The translations under genes were made by a program, and so were the position numbers. A stretch of 64,000 nt of DNA. Origin: JAWSVE01 sp050789445 (lineage in GTDB: Bacteria > Pseudomonadota > Gammaproteobacteria > Pseudomonadales > Cellvibrionaceae). Below, in pieces: positions 61,781 to 64,000 of this stretch; the stretch's first letter is position 1; each line of letters begins with the position of its first letter. Under the pieces are notes generated by a model. That model saw only the letters and a list, made by a program, of their open reading frames with translations, did no database searches and was not told where the DNA came from. The DNA lies in NCBI GenBank assembly GCA_050789445.1, contig JAILXR010000001.1, positions 620,001 to 684,000 of the forward strand. Reading direction: 5' to 3'.

Positions 61781-64000
61781 TTAATGCCTAGTATCTGATG
61801 ATAAATCTATTAGTCGATTTAGATCTGTTTTGTTTTTTATAATATTTTTATCATCTTGATACAGTAAGTCTTCAGGTCCTGAATTTGAAATTATTTCATT
61901 TGATTGAGAGCTAGCGATGTGAATTTTACCGCCTTGAGATTCAAGCAATAACATTGCTTTATGAGCGGGAATAGGTCGGCTGAACAAGAACCCTTGGGCA
62001 AGATCACATTGATTCGCTTTTAAAAATACTGATTGCTCACGTGTTTCTACGCCTTCAGCGACTACTTTAAAATTCAGTTGTTTGGCTAAAAAGATAATGA
62101 CGGAGGATATCTGCATATCTCTTTCACTATCAGGAATATCTTTAATAAATTCTCTGTCAATCTTAATGGTGTCGACTGGTAATCGTTTTAAATAACTCAG
62201 TGATGAATAACCTGTTCCAAAGTCATCAATAGCAATACTGACGCCCATTTCTTTTATCTGCTTCATTATTTCCATCCCTGTATTCATATTTTCCATCAAC
62301 AGGGTTTCGGTAATCTCCAATTCTATTTTGCTGGGATCAATGGGATATTTATCTAAACAACTTTTCAAATATACTAAAAATGTTGATTCTGTGAAATGCA
62401 TGGAAGATATGTTAACGGCAATACTAATATCGGGATAATGTGTCTGTAAGGATTTTAATTGTCTGCAGCTTGCATCCAAAACAAAATCATCGAGTTGGTT
62501 TATGATACCCATGTTTTCCATTGCGGGAATGAACTCCATTGGCAATAAAATACCTCGTTCAGGGTGGTCCCATCGGACCAAAGCTTCAAATCCTTGGATG
62601 ACATTATCCATCGTTACTTTGGGTTGTAGGTAAAGAGTAAATTCTTTTTGTTCTAAAGCCCGTCTAATATCTGATTCTAGCGTTAAGCTATCATGTGCTT
62701 CTTTTGCCATCACGCTACTAAATACACTGAAAGTATTTCCGCCACGTGATTTTGCATTGTACATAGCAATTTCAGAATTTTTTAATAGGTCATTTGATGA
62801 TCGTTTTTTTCCGGCTAGAGCAACCCCAAGACTACAGTTAATAACAATTGAATGATTGTCTAGTTCAATGGCTTTTGATGTCAGCACAACTATTTTTTTG
62901 CAAATTTTTTCTAGTAAAGAGAAATCCTTTATTTCTCTCAGTATAATGGCAAATTCGTCTCCACCAAGTCTTGCTACCATTCCAAGATTTCGGGTTGCAT
63001 TTTTTAAACGTAAACCAACTTTACCCAATAACATATCGCCGTATTGGTGTCCTAGAGAATCGTTGAGACGTTTAAAGTTATCTAGATCTATCATGATTGT
63101 AGCTAACATGCCGTCTTGTTCTGTCAGTCTATCTAAATCCGATTGAAGTTCGTATAGGAATAAATTTCTGTTGGCAAGACCGGTAAGAGGGTCGAATAGT
63201 GAAAGACGCTCCATTTCTCTTGTACGAATATTAACGGCTTTATCTAATGATTCAAATTGATAGGTCAATGATGTAATCAGGTCGTCAACAGTATCGCTTT
63301 CATCCCTATAGTAAGATCGATGCCTTTGGCTATAGATTAGCTCTCTAGCTTCGTGAAATTTCTTGTCATTTATTAGGGGTAAAACATTGGTGTGTTGCTT
63401 AATCCGATTATTACTTTTTACTAGAATGATGAAAAAATAAAGGAAGATTATAGATAATAAGGCTGAGACAAAAAGAATGTTTTTGTAGTGAGTTTGAACG
63501 ATGAGCCAGCGATCATCAGTGATATCTTTAACGATTAAGTATTGCAGAGGCTCTTGAGATGTTAGTGAAATAGGTGTTGATGTAATCGAGTAATACCTGC
63601 CATCTTCCTTTTTTATTTCTGATAAGTTTTTTGATGGATTGTTCATTATTGAGTCGTCAACGAAGTTCTTAATTGATCTTGGAATAGGATCTGACCAATG
63701 TTGAGCGACGCCCACCTGCCATCTTTGACTGTTAGTATCTTTATTTTCTATCAGTGTTTCTGATGGTTGAGAAATGATGGATGGTTGCAGTAGCCCAAGA
63801 TATGCATTGTTAGATTTGTAAAATTCTTCTGCAAAATATTCAATAAGTCGGCTAGCGACAAAATAGCCATATTCTTTATCTTCTTTGTCGATGTGCAAGC
63901 TAATATATTGACGACACTTTTCTTTACATCTTATAAAGAAAGAAACATCTTTATTGATAAGGAGACTTTTCACTTCGATTAAATCACTATCGTCTGATAT
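61781..64000 (-). CDS. Membrane GGDEF-EAL protein (partial at right edge)
   Basis: Cyclic-di-GMP enzyme with both domains. The frame is open to the window edge, so the N-terminus is not complete; a GTG at 63973 is an internal possible start. The visible N-terminal part is periplasmic-like, followed by one membrane helix (ILFVSALLSIIFLYFFIILV). The GGDEF half has DPLTGLANRNLF and the active RLGGDEFAIIL; the EAL half has GFEALVRWDHPE, DDFGTGYSSLSYLKRLP and the metal-binding ETLLMEN. Both sites look intact, so either synthesis or hydrolysis could occur. It faces the aminotransferase gene. Confidence 0.92.
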   Translation of the reverse strand: MSDDSDLIEVKSLLINKDVSFFIRCKEKCRQYISLHIDKEDKEYGYFVASRLIEYFAEEFYKSNNAYLGLLQPSIISQPSETLIENKDTNSQRWQVGVAQHWSDPIPRSIKNFVDDSIMNNPSKNLSEIKKEDGRYYSITSTPISLTSQEPLQYLIVKDITDDRWLIVQTHYKNILFVSALLSIIFLYFFIILVKSNNRIKQHTNVLPLINDKKFHEARELIYSQRHRSYYRDESDTVDDLITSLTYQFESLDKAVNIRTREMERLSLFDPLTGLANRNLFLYELQSDLDRLTEQDGMLATIMIDLDNFKRLNDSLGHQYGDMLLGKVGLRLKNATRNLGMVARLGGDEFAIILREIKDFSLLEKICKKIVVLTSKAIELDNHSIVINCSLGVALAGKKRSSNDLLKNSEIAMYNAKSRGGNTFSVFSSVMAKEAHDSLTLESDIRRALEQKEFTLYLQPKVTMDNVIQGFEALVRWDHPERGILLPMEFIPAMENMGIINQLDDFVLDASCRQLKSLQTHYPDISIAVNISSMHFTESTFLVYLKSCLDKYPIDPSKIELEITETLLMENMNTGMEIMKQIKEMGVSIAIDDFGTGYSSLSYLKRLPVDTIKIDREFIKDIPDSERDMQISSVIIFLAKQLNFKVVAEGVETREQSVFLKANQCDLAQGFLFSRPIPAHKAMLLLESQGGKIHIASSQSNEIISNSGPEDLLYQDDKNIIKNKTDLNRLIDLSSDTRH

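Overview
The window reads as one chromosome segment of a moderately AT-rich, aerobic, probably marine gammaproteobacterium. The evidence is the sdhCDAB-sucAB-lpd-sucCD order with gltA divergent to it, a BtuB/BtuCDF/CobO corrinoid cluster, an acetate-switch locus of the CrbS/CrbR (MxtR/ErdR) type, a cytochrome b561-YceI pair and a glucosylglycerate osmolyte cluster. I cannot name the genus. No rRNA, tRNA, CRISPR array or prophage was seen.

Layout. 1-4.1 kb: end of a TonB-dependent (BtuB-like) receptor, cobO, btuC, btuD, btuF. 4.1-17.6 kb: gltA (minus) and the TCA-cycle block sdhCDAB, sucAB, lpd, sucCD (plus). 17.6-23.8 kb: Ppx/GppA phosphatase, metallophosphoesterase, peroxiredoxin, MscS-like channel, CNNM/CBS protein and an unrecognised exported protein. 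23.8-30.6 kb: an integron cassette array without an integrase (a CALIN). 31.0-44.7 kb: ABC exporter, glucosylglycerate operon (phosphorylase, GpgS, GpgP-like phosphatase, glycerate kinase), NIT-domain protein, cytochrome b561, YceI, lipoprotein, DnaQ-like exonuclease, cNMP/CBS/DUF294 protein and a small membrane protein. 44.9-55.3 kb: acetate symporter with DUF4212 subunit, porin, acetyl-CoA synthetase, CrbR-like regulator, CrbS-like hybrid kinase. 55.5-64 kb: pdxH, quinone oxidoreductase, SDR, class III CoA-transferase, shikimate-kinase-like protein, Lrp/AsnC regulator, aromatic aminotransferase and a GGDEF-EAL protein that runs off the right edge.

The most unusual part is the cassette array. 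All its genes lie on the minus strand, each followed by an attC site. Nine well-formed attC sites and two weaker ones can be read. Across eight consecutive intervals the R' core of one site is the exact reverse complement of the R'' core of the next, as expected for cassettes inserted as circles. The cargo includes a HigB-HigA toxin-antitoxin pair, a full-length acyltransferase-3 membrane protein, six unrecognised small proteins, one ORF-poor cassette carrying a perfect 23-bp inverted repeat, an IS1182-like transposase remnant that appears to sit in a core site, and a frameshifted DUF6152-like gene. No integrase gene is in the window. Where attI would lie there is a lone core site and a 78-bp imperfect palindrome.

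Two metabolic modules are coherent by gene content. The glucosylglycerate operon could make the solute from 3-phosphoglycerate and also recover it as glucose-1-phosphate and phosphoglycerate. The acetate locus combines uptake, activation and its likely two-component control, and the nearby TCA genes would oxidise the product.
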